Below, one piece after another: positions 8,863 to 17,151 of a stretch of 64,000 nucleotides of DNA. The stretch is from the NCBI GenBank assembly GCA_964600235.1, contig CAZRIV010000012.1, forward strand, positions 62,001 to 126,000, in the 5' to 3' direction. Below the pieces are notes generated by a model. It saw only the letters and a program-made list of their open reading frames with translations. It did no database searches and was not told the DNA's origin. Numbering within the stretch: position 1 is the stretch's first letter; each line of letters opens with the position of its first letter. The translations under genes and the position numbers were made by a program. The stretch is from MWEI01 sp964600235 (GTDB lineage: Bacteria; Desulfobacterota; Desulfomonilia; UBA1062).

Positions 8863-9147
8863 TTTTCCTGCCACTGCATTCAGATCAGGCTCATAAGCAC
8901 CCATTTCGATTTTTGAAGAGACTTCTTTGATCTTTTCAGGCCGGATATCGGGAGATTCTTTGACGGCAGTGACAATGTCTTTCATGAGCTTGACCGTGCT
9001 TGATATGTTCACCCTGTCGGCGCTCAGGGACGCAGGGGTTTTCGTCGAATTAGGGGTTTCTTTGTCCTTATGGTTGAATTGAACATTCTGAGTCGATTGA
9101 GAAGTATATGCCTTGAGGGCCTCAGTGTTCGGGGTGTTAATTTTCAT
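8830..9147 (-). CDS. flgM: FlgM, anti-sigma-28 factor
   Basis: 105 residues, family length. The N-terminal half is disordered and polar; the C-terminal half carries the FliA-binding pattern (ADRVNISSTVKLMKDI, PDIRPEKIKEVSSKIEMGAY). FlgM holds sigma-28 inactive until the hook is complete and it is exported through the flagellar secretion system. The start overlaps the end of the upstream 71-aa gene by 11 bases, so the pair is coupled. Both lie behind a sigma-28 promoter, giving the usual self-limiting loop in which FliA drives its own inhibitor. Confidence 0.92.
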   Translation of the reverse strand: MKINTPNTEALKAYTSQSTQNVQFNHKDKETPNSTKTPASLSADRVNISSTVKLMKDIVTAVKESPDIRPEKIKEVSSKIEMGAYEPDLNAVAGKLLSPNMSDRI

Positions 9148-9352
9148 CTATCAGTACCTCGTTCAATCCTTTCTGCAAACTGTTTTCCATAATATCCCTG
9201 AAGAGCCTCCTGCTCGATCGCTGGGATAGGGTGACAGTGTCGGCGCCGTGTTCGATGCCCTGTTTCCCCATATCATGTTTCCCCTGCGATAACGCATTCT
9301 GCTTCTCGTAGGTCCTCATGATGAGATTCATGAAGATGCTTTTGACCTCCAT
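9137..9352 (-). CDS. Small flagellar-locus protein of unknown function upstream of flgM
   Basis: 71 residues from an ATG at 9352 with an AAGGAG six bases upstream; longer in-frame extensions would cross the sigma-28 promoter. Charged and helical (MRTYEKQNALSQ, SQRSSRRLFRDIMENSLQKG), with no cysteine motif, signal peptide or TM segment. I do not recognise a family. Overlap with flgM and shared sigma-28 control suggest a late flagellar role, for instance a FlgM partner or a rod/hook accessory protein. That is inference from position. Confidence 0.65.
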   Translation of the reverse strand: MEVKSIFMNLIMRTYEKQNALSQGKHDMGKQGIEHGADTVTLSQRSSRRLFRDIMENSLQKGLNEVLIDEN

Positions 9353-9390
9353 ACACACTCCTTGTGTTTTACCAGCCTTCCGTACCTTCA

Positions 9391-9417
9391 TTATCGGATT
9401 CTCATCAGAAATCTTTA
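9391..9417 (-). promoter_or_regulatory. Sigma-28 (FliA) promoter for the 71-aa gene and flgM
   Basis: On the minus strand TAAAGATT (9417-9410), an 11-base spacer and TCCGATAA (9398-9391). The enterobacterial FliA consensus is TAAAGTTT-N11-GCCGATAA, so 14 of 16 bases match with ideal spacing. The 71-aa gene starts about 40 bases downstream. Confidence 0.85.
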
Positions 9418-9538
9418 ACTTTATATATAGGTTCCGGATATCAGACACAATCATATATATTTGATAAGGACTTGGAATAAGCGCGAGTCTGATTCGTAAT
9501 AAGGGCACGCAGACCTTACCCCGTGAAATGGATGCATC

Positions 9539-9617
9539 TTGCCTCCGGCACCCATTTGCCCGGACGCCCGAAAATCTCCTCCCCCCACATGGAAAAAATT
9601 GCCTCCATGCCCGGACG
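9539..9617 (+). repeat. Imperfect direct repeats upstream of the sigma-54 promoter
   Basis: TTGCCTCC followed by TGCCCGGACG occurs at 9539-9546/9557-9566 and again, closer together, at 9599-9606/9608-9617. The copies end about 85 and 34 bases before the -24 element of the flgF promoter. This is where enhancer-binding activators often bind, but the role is inferred. Confidence 0.5.
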
Positions 9618-9648
9618 AGAATCATGGATCCAAGCCGTTCTCATGGCA

Positions 9649-9665
9649 TTGGCACCTTGTTTGCT
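9649..9665 (+). promoter_or_regulatory. Sigma-54 promoter of the flgF-csrA operon
   Basis: TTGGCAC at 9649-9655 and TTTGCT ending at 9665 place the invariant GG (9651-9652) and GC (9663-9664) at the exact sigma-54 -24/-12 spacing; consensus is TTGGCACG-N4-TTGCT. Transcription would start near 9676, just before the AGGAG and ATG of flgF. Expression should need an AAA+ activator of the FleQ/FlrC/FlgR type, none of which is in the window. Confidence 0.85.
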
Positions 9666-9690
9666 CACATGATCCCAGAAAGGAGCATGT

Positions 9691-10434
9691 ATGGATCAGG
9701 GTATGTATACGGCAGCGGCAGGGGCGATTGCCATGGAGGACAGGCTGAACATCATCTCCAACAACATAGCCAACCTGAACACTACCGGGTTCAAAAAGGA
9801 CCGGATGAGCTTCGAGCAGTTTATGAAGCAGCTGGACACCTCTTCTTTGTACCCCGGTCAGTACCGGAGGGTCCCCATCGATGTCATCTCCGAAAGCAGA
9901 TCGATAGACCTTTCGCCCGGTGCCCCCGTGAAGACGGGCAACGCCTTGGACATTGCCGTGATGGGGGAGGGCTTCTTCGTGGTCAACACCGATAGGGGCA
10001 CGAGGTACACAAGGGCGGGCTCTTTTGAACTCAGTACGGAAAACACCATCGTTACGCCCCAGGGATACTCCCTCCAGGGTAACGGCGGAGATATTACCAT
10101 AGACCCGGAAAAGGGCCATCTGGTGGTCGATTCTACGGGAAAGGTAACCCAGGACGGAGATGAACTGAGTACATTGCAGATCGTGAAGGTTCCCCCCGAG
10201 GCCCTTGTGAGACAGGGCAACAACATGTTCTCGATCAAGGAAGGATTTGCGCCGGAGCCAGTAGAGACCGCAGTCCTCGTCCAGGGCAGTATTGAGAAGG
10301 CCAATGTCGAGCCCATTTCCGAGATGGTGGAGATGATAGCGACGGCCAGGGCCTATGATTCCTTTCAGAAGGTGATCCGGTCGGTGAACGATGCCTATTC
10401 TTACTCGATACGCAATGTCGGGACAGTCGCATAA
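9691..10434 (+). CDS. flgF: FlgF-type proximal rod protein
   Basis: 247 residues of the flagellar rod/hook family. N-terminal motif MDQGMYTAAAGAIAMEDRLN then ISNNIANLNTTGFKKD; centre with GFFVVNTDRGTRYTRAGSF; C-terminus with NVEPISEMVEMIATARAYDS, the paired N- and C-terminal helices of axial proteins. It has no signal peptide, as expected for a substrate of the flagellar type III system. Shorter than FlgG and directly before it, it is best called FlgF. First gene behind the sigma-54 promoter, with AGGAG five bases before the ATG. Confidence 0.9.
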   Translation: MDQGMYTAAAGAIAMEDRLNIISNNIANLNTTGFKKDRMSFEQFMKQLDTSSLYPGQYRRVPIDVISESRSIDLSPGAPVKTGNALDIAVMGEGFFVVNTDRGTRYTRAGSFELSTENTIVTPQGYSLQGNGGDITIDPEKGHLVVDSTGKVTQDGDELSTLQIVKVPPEALVRQGNNMFSIKEGFAPEPVETAVLVQGSIEKANVEPISEMVEMIATARAYDSFQKVIRSVNDAYSYSIRNVGTVA

Positions 10435-10446
10435 AAGGAGAGAACG

Positions 10447-11229
10447 ATGATCAGAGCAATGTGGACAGCCGCTACGGGCATGAATGCGCAGGAGATGATG
10501 GTGAACACCATCGCCAACAACCTGGCGAATGTGAACACCACGAGCTTCAAGAAGAGCAGGGCCGAGTTCGAGGATCTGTTCTATGCCACAGTAAACCAGC
10601 CGGGAAGTGAAACTCCTGCCGGAGGGACCGTCCCCGTGGGTATCCAGGTGGGCATGGGTGTGAAGCCCCTTGCAATCCAAAAGATCTTCTCCCAGGGTGA
10701 CAACCTCGAAACCAAGAATCCCATGGACATAGCCATCGAGGGAAACGGGTTTTTCCAGGTGCTTTCGGATGGCGAAGAGGTCTATACCCGTGACGGCGCA
10801 TTCAAGATAGACTCTGAGGGCTACGTCGTCAATGCTCGAGGCGAGAGGCTTCAGCCCGAGTTTACCGTGCCCGAGCAGACCGCGAACGTGACCATATCCA
10901 GTTCAGGGGCCATAACCTGTCTTTCCAGTTCCGGAGAAACGCTGGCCACAGGGAATATCCCCCTGTACATCTTTGCCAATCCTGCCGGACTGAAGCCCAT
11001 AGGCATGAATCAATATGTGGCCACACCGGCGTCCGGAGATGCCATCGAAGGGGTTCCCGGTACGGATAATTTCGGCATACTTACCTCAGGGTTTCTGGAG
11101 ATGTCCAATGTAGACGCCGTGGAGGAGATGGTCAACATGATCGCCGCCCAGAGGGCCTACGAGCTCAATTCCAAGTGTATAAGCACCTCTGATGAGATGC
11201 TTCAGACCGTAAACTCGTTGGTGAGGTAG
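10447..11229 (+). CDS. flgG: FlgG distal rod protein
   Basis: 260 residues, the usual FlgG length. Begins MIRAMWTAATGMNAQEMM and continues NTIANNLANVNTTSFKKSR, the diagnostic N-terminus; the core has PMDIAIEGNGFFQV and the C-terminus NVDAVEEMVNMIAAQRAYE. Builds the distal rod crossing the periplasm and outer membrane inside the L and P rings. Twelve bases after flgF with its own AAAGGAG. Confidence 0.97.
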   Translation: MIRAMWTAATGMNAQEMMVNTIANNLANVNTTSFKKSRAEFEDLFYATVNQPGSETPAGGTVPVGIQVGMGVKPLAIQKIFSQGDNLETKNPMDIAIEGNGFFQVLSDGEEVYTRDGAFKIDSEGYVVNARGERLQPEFTVPEQTANVTISSSGAITCLSSSGETLATGNIPLYIFANPAGLKPIGMNQYVATPASGDAIEGVPGTDNFGILTSGFLEMSNVDAVEEMVNMIAAQRAYELNSKCISTSDEMLQTVNSLVR

Positions 11230-11235
11230 CATAGG

Positions 11236-12183
11236 ATGCCTGCTCTTGTCTTCGTGATATGCCTGATCATCGGGATGCTCATCCCTGCCGGGGCCTTTGC
11301 GGAAACGGTGGTCAAACTCAAGGCCGAGGGCGCAGTCGTCTCAAAGACCGTGAAGCTGGCAGACCTGGCTGATATAAGCGGAGACGATGCGGCCTCGCTC
11401 TCGGACATCGTCATTGCAAAGGTGCCCGAGGGGGCATCTGAGATAAGCATCCTGGCACAGACCTTGGAAACAAGGTTAAAATCCCGATACCTGGGGCCTG
11501 TGCTTATTACCGGCGCCCCCAGGTGCCATGTGGTATCCTCCAGGGTCGAGGTGAGCGAAGAGGCCATCAAGAAGGTCTTCTCCCGGGAGATTCTCAGAAA
11601 CAGTCCCTGGAAAGGCAAGGGAACCATAGAGGTTACCGACATACGGGTATCAAAGCTCCCGAAAGTCCTTCAGGCAGATAAAAACACCATACAGGCAAAA
11701 TTTTCCTCCTTTGAAAAGTATCTCGGGTTCACCAGCGCCGCCATGATCATCGGCAGCGGAGTCAATCCAGAGAGGGTGGTCGTTACCGGAAAGGTCCGGC
11801 TCATAGCCGAAATCCCTGTTGCGAGGACAAAGGTCGCACGGGGAAGGGTTGTTGCGCCTGGAGATCTTTCCATGAGATCCTGTGATATTTCTTCAAACCC
11901 GAACGCATTTACCAGGCTCGAAGACTGCGTGGGCAAGCGTGCTAAGGTGACATTGCGCGAAGGCTCTCCCATACTACCGTCCCAGGTGGCACGCAATCCC
12001 GACATCCTCAAGGGCGAGACGGTCGTCATCGAGGCCCGCATAGAAAACATCGTTGTGAGGGACAAGGGCATTGCCATGAAGGATGGGTATCTCAACGAAT
12101 CCATCCACGTGAAGAATGTCTCCTCAGGCAGGCAGGTGGTTGGCACCATTATTGCTGCATCATTGGTGCAGGTCGAGCTCTAG
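11236..12183 (+). CDS. flgA: FlgA, P-ring assembly chaperone
   Basis: 315 residues with a Sec signal peptide (about residues 1-22, ending AGAFA). The C-terminal SAF/FlgA domain includes VARGRVVAPGDLSMRSCDIS, EGSPILPSQVARNPDILKGE and a final VRDKGIAMKDGYLNESIHVK block. FlgA chaperones FlgI in the periplasm during P-ring formation, and flgI is three genes downstream. Length is at the long end of the family because of the N-terminal beta-clip domain. Starts six bases after flgG. Confidence 0.93.
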   Translation: MPALVFVICLIIGMLIPAGAFAETVVKLKAEGAVVSKTVKLADLADISGDDAASLSDIVIAKVPEGASEISILAQTLETRLKSRYLGPVLITGAPRCHVVSSRVEVSEEAIKKVFSREILRNSPWKGKGTIEVTDIRVSKLPKVLQADKNTIQAKFSSFEKYLGFTSAAMIIGSGVNPERVVVTGKVRLIAEIPVARTKVARGRVVAPGDLSMRSCDISSNPNAFTRLEDCVGKRAKVTLREGSPILPSQVARNPDILKGETVVIEARIENIVVRDKGIAMKDGYLNESIHVKNVSSGRQVVGTIIAASLVQVEL

Positions 12184-12192
12184 GAGGCGGAA

Positions 12193-12888
12193 ATGAAGGT
12201 ATGCAGATATGTGGTTTACATCATGGCAATGGCGGCTCTGAGCGCATGTTCCCATGCAGAGAAGGAAGTCAATTTCACGGAGGAGGAGTTGTCGCCTCCC
12301 ATGGAGGAGCAGGTTGAACATGTACAGAACCCGGGGTCTTTATGGTCGCCGAACGCCAAATATTCCGACATGTTCTGCGATCACCGGGCACGCAGGGTGG
12401 GGGATCTTATCATCATACAGATAGTGGAAAGCTCCTCTGCCGACAAAGAGGCCACCACCGAGGCATCCCGCGACAGCAGTACCGACAATTCGGTGACGAG
12501 CTTCTTGGGACTGCCCTTGGACAAGTCGTCAGTCTTTGGCTACAAGATCAATCCCTCGGTCCAGACAGATTCCTCTTCGACCTTCAACGGTGACGGGAAG
12601 ACAACGCGCAAGGGGACACTGAGCGCCGTGGTTTCCGCAAGAATTATGCGCATACTGCCTTCCGGCAATTTTGCGGTCAAGGGGAAGAAGCAGATACGGG
12701 TCAATGATGAGGAGCAGTATATTACTGTTTCCGGCATCGTCAGACCGGAAGACATCATGGGCAACAACGCCGTCCTGTCGGCGAATGTCGCCGATCTGAA
12801 GGTCGACTATTATGGTGCGGGTGTCATTGGAGACCAGCAGAACAAGGGCTTCCTGGCACGTGCCATCGATAAGATATGGCCGTTCTGA
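12193..12888 (+). CDS. flgH: FlgH, flagellar L-ring lipoprotein
   Basis: 231 residues. N-terminal lipoprotein signal with lipobox LSAC near residue 20. Conserved FlgH features are the GSLW motif, ARRVGDLIIIQIVESSSADK, and the C-terminal NEEQYITVSGIVRPEDI-like stretch with VLSANVADLKVDYYGAG. Forms the outer-membrane L ring around the rod. The operon order flgA-flgH-flgI supports the call. The stop is eight bases before the flgI ATG. Confidence 0.96.
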   Translation: MKVCRYVVYIMAMAALSACSHAEKEVNFTEEELSPPMEEQVEHVQNPGSLWSPNAKYSDMFCDHRARRVGDLIIIQIVESSSADKEATTEASRDSSTDNSVTSFLGLPLDKSSVFGYKINPSVQTDSSSTFNGDGKTTRKGTLSAVVSARIMRILPSGNFAVKGKKQIRVNDEEQYITVSGIVRPEDIMGNNAVLSANVADLKVDYYGAGVIGDQQNKGFLARAIDKIWPF

Positions 12889-12896
12889 GGTGGACC

Positions 12897-13991
12897 ATGA
12901 AGAAGACGATTCTTGCATTCATACTGGTGGTATTCGTTGCTCAGCCCGTCATGGCCATACGTGTAAAAGACCTGGTCACCATTCAGGGGGTGCGCGAGAA
13001 CAGGCTGTCGGGTTATGGGCTCGTGGTGGGCCTGAACGGGACGGGCGACAAGGCCGGGGACGGCAATGAGTATACCATACGCTCTGTTTCGAATATGCTC
13101 CGTAACATGGGCATACTGGTGAGGCCCGATGATTTGAAGATGAAAAATGTGGCTGCCGTAATCGTCACCGCATCGCTGCCGCCCTTTGCAAAGAGCAGCC
13201 AGAAGATGGACTGCACGGTTTCCTCCCTGGGAGACGCCACATCGCTGGCAGGCGGAACGCTGATCTCCACGCCCCTCTATGGTCCCGACGGGAAGGTGTA
13301 TGCCCTGGGTCAGGGCCCCGTATCCGTAGGCGGCTTTGCCGTGAGCGGATCCTCCGGCTCGGGTGTGACCAAGAACTTCCCCACCGTGGGCATTGTTCCC
13401 GCAGGGGCAATTGTCGAGCGGTCACTTGACATGGCCATGGGCCCGCAGATGACCCTCATCATGAACAACCCCGATTTCACCACGGCGAACAGGCTGGCCA
13501 GGTCCATCAATGACAAGCTCGGCTCGCCGGTGGCGAGTGCTGCTGACCTCTCCACCATCAGGCTCGCTGTCCCGGAGTCGTATCAGGACAGCCTGGTTGA
13601 TTTTGTGGCGCTCATCGAGACCGTGGATGTGACACCGGACAACAGGGCAAAGGTCATTGTCAATGAGCGGACCGGGACCGTGATCATGGGCACCGACGTC
13701 AAGATTTCGACTGTGGCCATTGCCCATGGGAACCTGAGCATCAAGGTGTCGGAACAGCCCAGGGTATCTCAGCCCCTGCCGTTTTCACAAGGTACCACGG
13801 CCGTGGTTCCGCAGACAGGATTACAGGTGGAGGAAGGCGGGAAAAGGCTTATCCTGCTGAAAAGCGGGGCGAGCATTGGGGACCTGGTTGCCGCCATGAA
13901 CGCCATAGGTGTATCTCCGCGGGATCTGGTCGTCGTCCTCCAGGCCATCAAACGAGCAGGAGCCCTGTATGCCGATCTGGAGGTCATATGA
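12897..13991 (+). CDS. flgI: FlgI, flagellar P-ring protein
   Basis: 364 residues with a Sec signal peptide (about 1-20, ending PVMA) and the FlgI core: IRVKDLVTIQGVRENRLSGY, GLVVGLNGTGDK, NERTGTVIMGTDVKIS and the C-terminal SPRDLVVVLQAIKRAGALYA. Forms the P ring in the periplasm. The ATG at 12897, behind GAGGTGG, is preferred over an in-frame start 21 bases upstream inside flgH because it places the signal peptide correctly. The 3' end overlaps flgJ as ATGA. Confidence 0.97.
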   Translation: MKKTILAFILVVFVAQPVMAIRVKDLVTIQGVRENRLSGYGLVVGLNGTGDKAGDGNEYTIRSVSNMLRNMGILVRPDDLKMKNVAAVIVTASLPPFAKSSQKMDCTVSSLGDATSLAGGTLISTPLYGPDGKVYALGQGPVSVGGFAVSGSSGSGVTKNFPTVGIVPAGAIVERSLDMAMGPQMTLIMNNPDFTTANRLARSINDKLGSPVASAADLSTIRLAVPESYQDSLVDFVALIETVDVTPDNRAKVIVNERTGTVIMGTDVKISTVAIAHGNLSIKVSEQPRVSQPLPFSQGTTAVVPQTGLQVEEGGKRLILLKSGASIGDLVAAMNAIGVSPRDLVVVLQAIKRAGALYADLEVI

Positions 13992-14320
13992 TCCGAGACA
14001 TCGGCATGCTAGCGCATATGAGCAAGTCCGACCCGGTCAAGGCTCTCGACAAGGTGTGCAAAGAATTCGAGACCCTTTTTGCCCACCAGCTGTTGAAGAC
14101 CATGAAGGAATCCATGCCCGAAGGGTTCCTTGAGGAAAGCATGGCAGATGAGATCTACAAGGACATGTTCTACCAGGAGATAGCCCGCAGCATCGGCCAA
14201 TCAGGGGCGCTCGGCGTTGCCGATATCCTCGAGAGGCATATCCGGCAGAATTTCGGCGAGGACGGGAAGACCAGGCAGGGTGGCGTTCACAAGGCGAGCG
14301 ATGGTACCGATAAAGAATAA
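13988..14320 (+). CDS. flgJ: FlgJ-type rod-binding protein, muramidase domain absent
   Basis: 110 residues corresponding to only the N-terminal rod-binding domain of enterobacterial FlgJ: KVCKEFETLFAHQLLKTMKE, then DEIYKDMFYQEIARSIGQSG and GVADILERHI. The C-terminal glucosaminidase domain is missing, as in many non-enterobacterial flagella, so another enzyme must open the wall; a Bax-like glucosaminidase lies at 19465 but is not demonstrably flagellar. ATGA overlap with flgI. Confidence 0.9.
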   Translation: MIRDIGMLAHMSKSDPVKALDKVCKEFETLFAHQLLKTMKESMPEGFLEESMADEIYKDMFYQEIARSIGQSGALGVADILERHIRQNFGEDGKTRQGGVHKASDGTDKE

Positions 14321-14364
14321 TAAGGTATAGACTCATAAACAATGGTCATGACCAGGGGGTCGCT

Positions 14365-14787
14365 ATGACATATGCGGACTTGATCCAGAGGCTTCAAAAG
14401 GAAAAAGAGCTGGTGGAAAAGCTCAATACCCATCTCCAGAAAGAGCTCGATCTCATCTCCCAAGGAGATGTCCAGGCGATTGAGGAATCCATGCCCCTCA
14501 AGCAGAAGCTCATGAAAAACATCGCACATAACCGCAAAGACAATGAGACGCCAAAGGGAGAACCGCTGCCGGACCAGGCGCACATGATACGTACCCTCCA
14601 GCAGGAACTGATCAGGCTCTGGAAAAAGGCCGGCGGGATGAACGAGACCTCCAAGAGCCTGGTGAACCAGAGGCTTTTCGAGATAAACGACCAGCTCGAA
14701 ATATTTTTTGCCGGCCTGAAGGACGGCTATAGCAGGGATGGCAGAAAATCCGGTGTTTCTGCGCATACCATAAAGACAGGAGCCTGA
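14365..14787 (+). CDS. flgN: FlgN-family flagellar export chaperone
   Basis: 140 residues, almost entirely helical: residues 1-35 (LIQRLQKEKELVEKLNTHLQ) and further heptad-like stretches (TLQQELIRLWKKAGGMNETS). FlgN proteins escort the hook-filament junction proteins FlgK and FlgL to the export gate. The position two bases before flgK is the strongest support, because the family is weakly conserved. Confidence 0.82.
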   Translation: MTYADLIQRLQKEKELVEKLNTHLQKELDLISQGDVQAIEESMPLKQKLMKNIAHNRKDNETPKGEPLPDQAHMIRTLQQELIRLWKKAGGMNETSKSLVNQRLFEINDQLEIFFAGLKDGYSRDGRKSGVSAHTIKTGA

Positions 14788-14788
14788 T

Positions 14789-16567
14789 ATGCCCGGCATC
14801 GGTGGAGCACTCGACATTGCAAGATGGTCCATGTATTCCTCCCAGCTTGCCCTGGAAATAACCGCACACAACATCGCCAATGCGAACACGGAAGGGTATT
14901 CCAGGCAGAACCTGCGCGTAGAGGCCAACAACGCGATCAAGATGGGGCCCGGGGAGATAGGGACCGGGGTGAAGGCGGTTGAAGTAACCAGGCAGAATGA
15001 TGTTTTCCTCAACACTCAGGTCGAGCAGAAGACCTCCGACTATGCCTATTGGAAGGCTCAGAAGAGCGCCATGGAAGAGATCGAGAGCATTTTCAATGAG
15101 ACCGGTGACAGCGGACTGAATGCACTCATGGGAGAGTTCTGGAACGCCTGGAGCGATCTTGCGAACAATCCCGACGGAGTCCCTGAGAGGCAGTCCCTGC
15201 TTGCCAAGGCGGACAACCTCCTGTCCATGGTCCATGAGATCGATTACAACCTGAGGGTGTACCAGAGAAACCTTGATGCCAAGATATGGGGCTCGGTTAC
15301 CGAGGTGAACGGCATCATTAAACAGATCGCCGACCTGAACCAGAGCATATCCACTGTGGAGGTGAAGGGTTCGGTTAATGCCAACGACCTGCGGGACCAG
15401 AGGGACCTCCTGCTGAACAAGCTCGCACAGAAAATGAATATCACCCACTATGAAGACGAGAACTCGGGCCAGGAAATGGTGTTCGTCCTGGGCGGGACGC
15501 CCCTGGTGATGGGAAAGGATTACAATACGCTGAGTACCGAGCGGGATGCCGTCACGGGTTTTTCTAAGGTCTTGTGGAATGATTCTTCGGGAAGGACGGT
15601 TGATCTCACCAACAAACTGAGCGGTGGAGAAATGGCAGGGCTCATAAATGCCCGCGATGCAGGGGGGATAGAATCTTACCTGGATTCGCTGAACACGCTG
15701 GCCGAGGAGCTTGTCTGGCAGGTAAACAGCCTGCATTCGGAAGGCGTCGGACTCCAGGGCGTATCCGTCATGACGGGAACGGTCCAGGTTTCTTCTACAG
15801 CCGACGACCTCTCTTCCGGATTTCTCTTCAGCGGTAGGTATGTGCCGGGAGGTTCGTTCGACATCCAGGAGTTCGATGCCGACGGCCAGGTGGTCGGCAC
15901 GTATCATGTCACCCCCGCGGGGAACACGGTAGGTGATCTTATAAACGGGATCAATACGGCCTCCGGCGGGGCCATCACGGCAACACTCACAGGAGGAACG
16001 AGCGGCGCCTTGAGGTTAAGTGCAGGTGGCACAAACACCTTTGCCGTCAACCCGGGCACCACCGGGTCATCAAACAATGCACTGGCCATACTCGGGGTCA
16101 ATACGTTTTTCACCTGGACGGAAACGGCAGGTCAGCCGCTTGATGACATCACAGAGACCATTGATGTGAATTCGGTGCTTGAGGCAAACCCCAATCTCAT
16201 CGCAACGGGATACCTTGACACTGATGGCAGAATCGCCCCGGGGGCCAACGAGATCGCCCGCGCCATAGCAAACCTTCAGGATAAGATGATAACGAATATC
16301 GGGGGCTCCGGCGTGGATACCACCATGGATTCATATTACAGCTCGCTGGTGGCCCAGGTGGGGGTGGATGTGCAGAACGCCATAAACAATGAGAAATTCA
16401 ATGACATAATCCTTACCCAGTACACTCAGAGAAAGGAAAGTGTCACCGGTGTAAGCCTTGACGAAGAGATGTCTGATCTCCTTAAATTCCAGCACGCATA
16501 CCAGGCGGCTGCAAAGCTCATATCAATATGCGATGAGATGATGCAGACATTGCTTTCAACGAAATAA
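14789..16567 (+). CDS. flgK: FlgK, hook-filament junction protein
   Basis: 592 residues. The N-terminus carries the axial-protein motif (QLALEITAHNIANANTEGYS RQ) and the C-terminus MSDLLKFQHAYQAAAKLIS, with a variable centre containing the FlgK pattern NDLRDQRDLLLNKLAQ. Sits between hook and filament. It is normally followed by flgL, but here the next gene is csrA. The N- and C-terminal helices are intact, so it should be functional. Confidence 0.95.
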   Translation: MPGIGGALDIARWSMYSSQLALEITAHNIANANTEGYSRQNLRVEANNAIKMGPGEIGTGVKAVEVTRQNDVFLNTQVEQKTSDYAYWKAQKSAMEEIESIFNETGDSGLNALMGEFWNAWSDLANNPDGVPERQSLLAKADNLLSMVHEIDYNLRVYQRNLDAKIWGSVTEVNGIIKQIADLNQSISTVEVKGSVNANDLRDQRDLLLNKLAQKMNITHYEDENSGQEMVFVLGGTPLVMGKDYNTLSTERDAVTGFSKVLWNDSSGRTVDLTNKLSGGEMAGLINARDAGGIESYLDSLNTLAEELVWQVNSLHSEGVGLQGVSVMTGTVQVSSTADDLSSGFLFSGRYVPGGSFDIQEFDADGQVVGTYHVTPAGNTVGDLINGINTASGGAITATLTGGTSGALRLSAGGTNTFAVNPGTTGSSNNALAILGVNTFFTWTETAGQPLDDITETIDVNSVLEANPNLIATGYLDTDGRIAPGANEIARAIANLQDKMITNIGGSGVDTTMDSYYSSLVAQVGVDVQNAINNEKFNDIILTQYTQRKESVTGVSLDEEMSDLLKFQHAYQAAAKLISICDEMMQTLLSTK

Positions 16568-16609
16568 TCATGTAATAGTTTCCCGAAAGTACATTCCCTG
16601 GGGGTTTCA

Positions 16610-16846
16610 TTGCTGATACTGACAAGGAAAGTCGGCGAATCAGTCGCCATTGGTGATGATATCCAGGTATCCGTGGTCGAGATCAAGGGCACCCAGGTTA
16701 AGCTCGGTATTCGGGCACCCAGGGACGTTACGGTGCACCGGGAAGAAATCTATCTGAAGATCCAGGAAGAGAACAAGAGGGCTGCACAGGTATCAAAAGA
16801 TGCCTTGGGGTCGATTGATGACCTTATCTTAAAGAAAGACGTGTGA
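16610..16846 (+). CDS. csrA: CsrA carbon storage/flagellar translational regulator
   Basis: 78 residues. Begins MLILTRKVGESVAIGDDI, followed by VEIKGTQVKLGIRAPRDVTV and HREEIYLKI, matching CsrA through the RNA-binding strands; the remaining residues form a polar tail. The initiator is TTG, five bases after GGGGG. CsrA binds GGA motifs near start codons and represses translation. Forty-two bases after flgK, it appears to be in the sigma-54 operon, so its level should follow hook/rod expression. No fliW, its usual antagonist, is adjacent. Confidence 0.95.
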   Translation: MLILTRKVGESVAIGDDIQVSVVEIKGTQVKLGIRAPRDVTVHREEIYLKIQEENKRAAQVSKDALGSIDDLILKKDV

Positions 16847-16899
16847 TTCAATAGCCCCCTTGGGCAAAAGATTTTTTCATAAACAGGAGGTGTAAGGCC

Positions 16900-17151
16900 A
16901 TGCGTTTTCTTTTTAACCTCATAACAACAATTGTCTCAGCCCCCTTCAAGTTCATCAAGTTCATCGTGGTGGATGTCATCGCCATCGGCATTATCGGCGG
17001 GATTTTCTCCATGATCGGATCAACGCTCAAGAAGCTCTTCCGGCTTATATTAAGCCCTTTCACCCTGCTCCTGCTCGCAGGCGGCGCGGCGGCTTTCTAC
17101 TTTGCCGACGAGGAACAGAAGAAGAAGGTCAAGGCCCTGCTAGGAATCTGA
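16900..17151 (+). CDS. Small integral membrane protein of unknown function
   Basis: 83 residues. Two or three hydrophobic segments (about residues 20-45 and 52-68: VIAIGIIGGIFSMIGSTLKK, LSPFTLLLLAGGAAAFYFAD) and a basic C-terminus EEQKKKVKALLGI. No family recognised. AGGAGG lies upstream, and it is the last gene before the 17345 terminator, so it may be read with the flagellar operon; a role in motility is only positional. Confidence 0.65.
   Translation: MRFLFNLITTIVSAPFKFIKFIVVDVIAIGIIGGIFSMIGSTLKKLFRLILSPFTLLLLAGGAAAFYFADEEQKKKVKALLGI

Larger units (their letters stand above)
9353..9690. other. Divergent flagellar control region
   Basis: 338 bases without a gene, between the leftward 71-aa gene/flgM pair and the rightward flgF operon. 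It holds a sigma-28 promoter (leftward), an AT-rich stretch near 9410-9470, two imperfect direct repeats and a sigma-54 promoter (rightward), each listed separately. Confidence 0.75.

Noticed and set aside
9545..9560. Second sigma-54-like sequence (CGGCACCCATTTGCC)
   Set aside because: The GG to GC spacing is one base short; the site at 9649 is exact.
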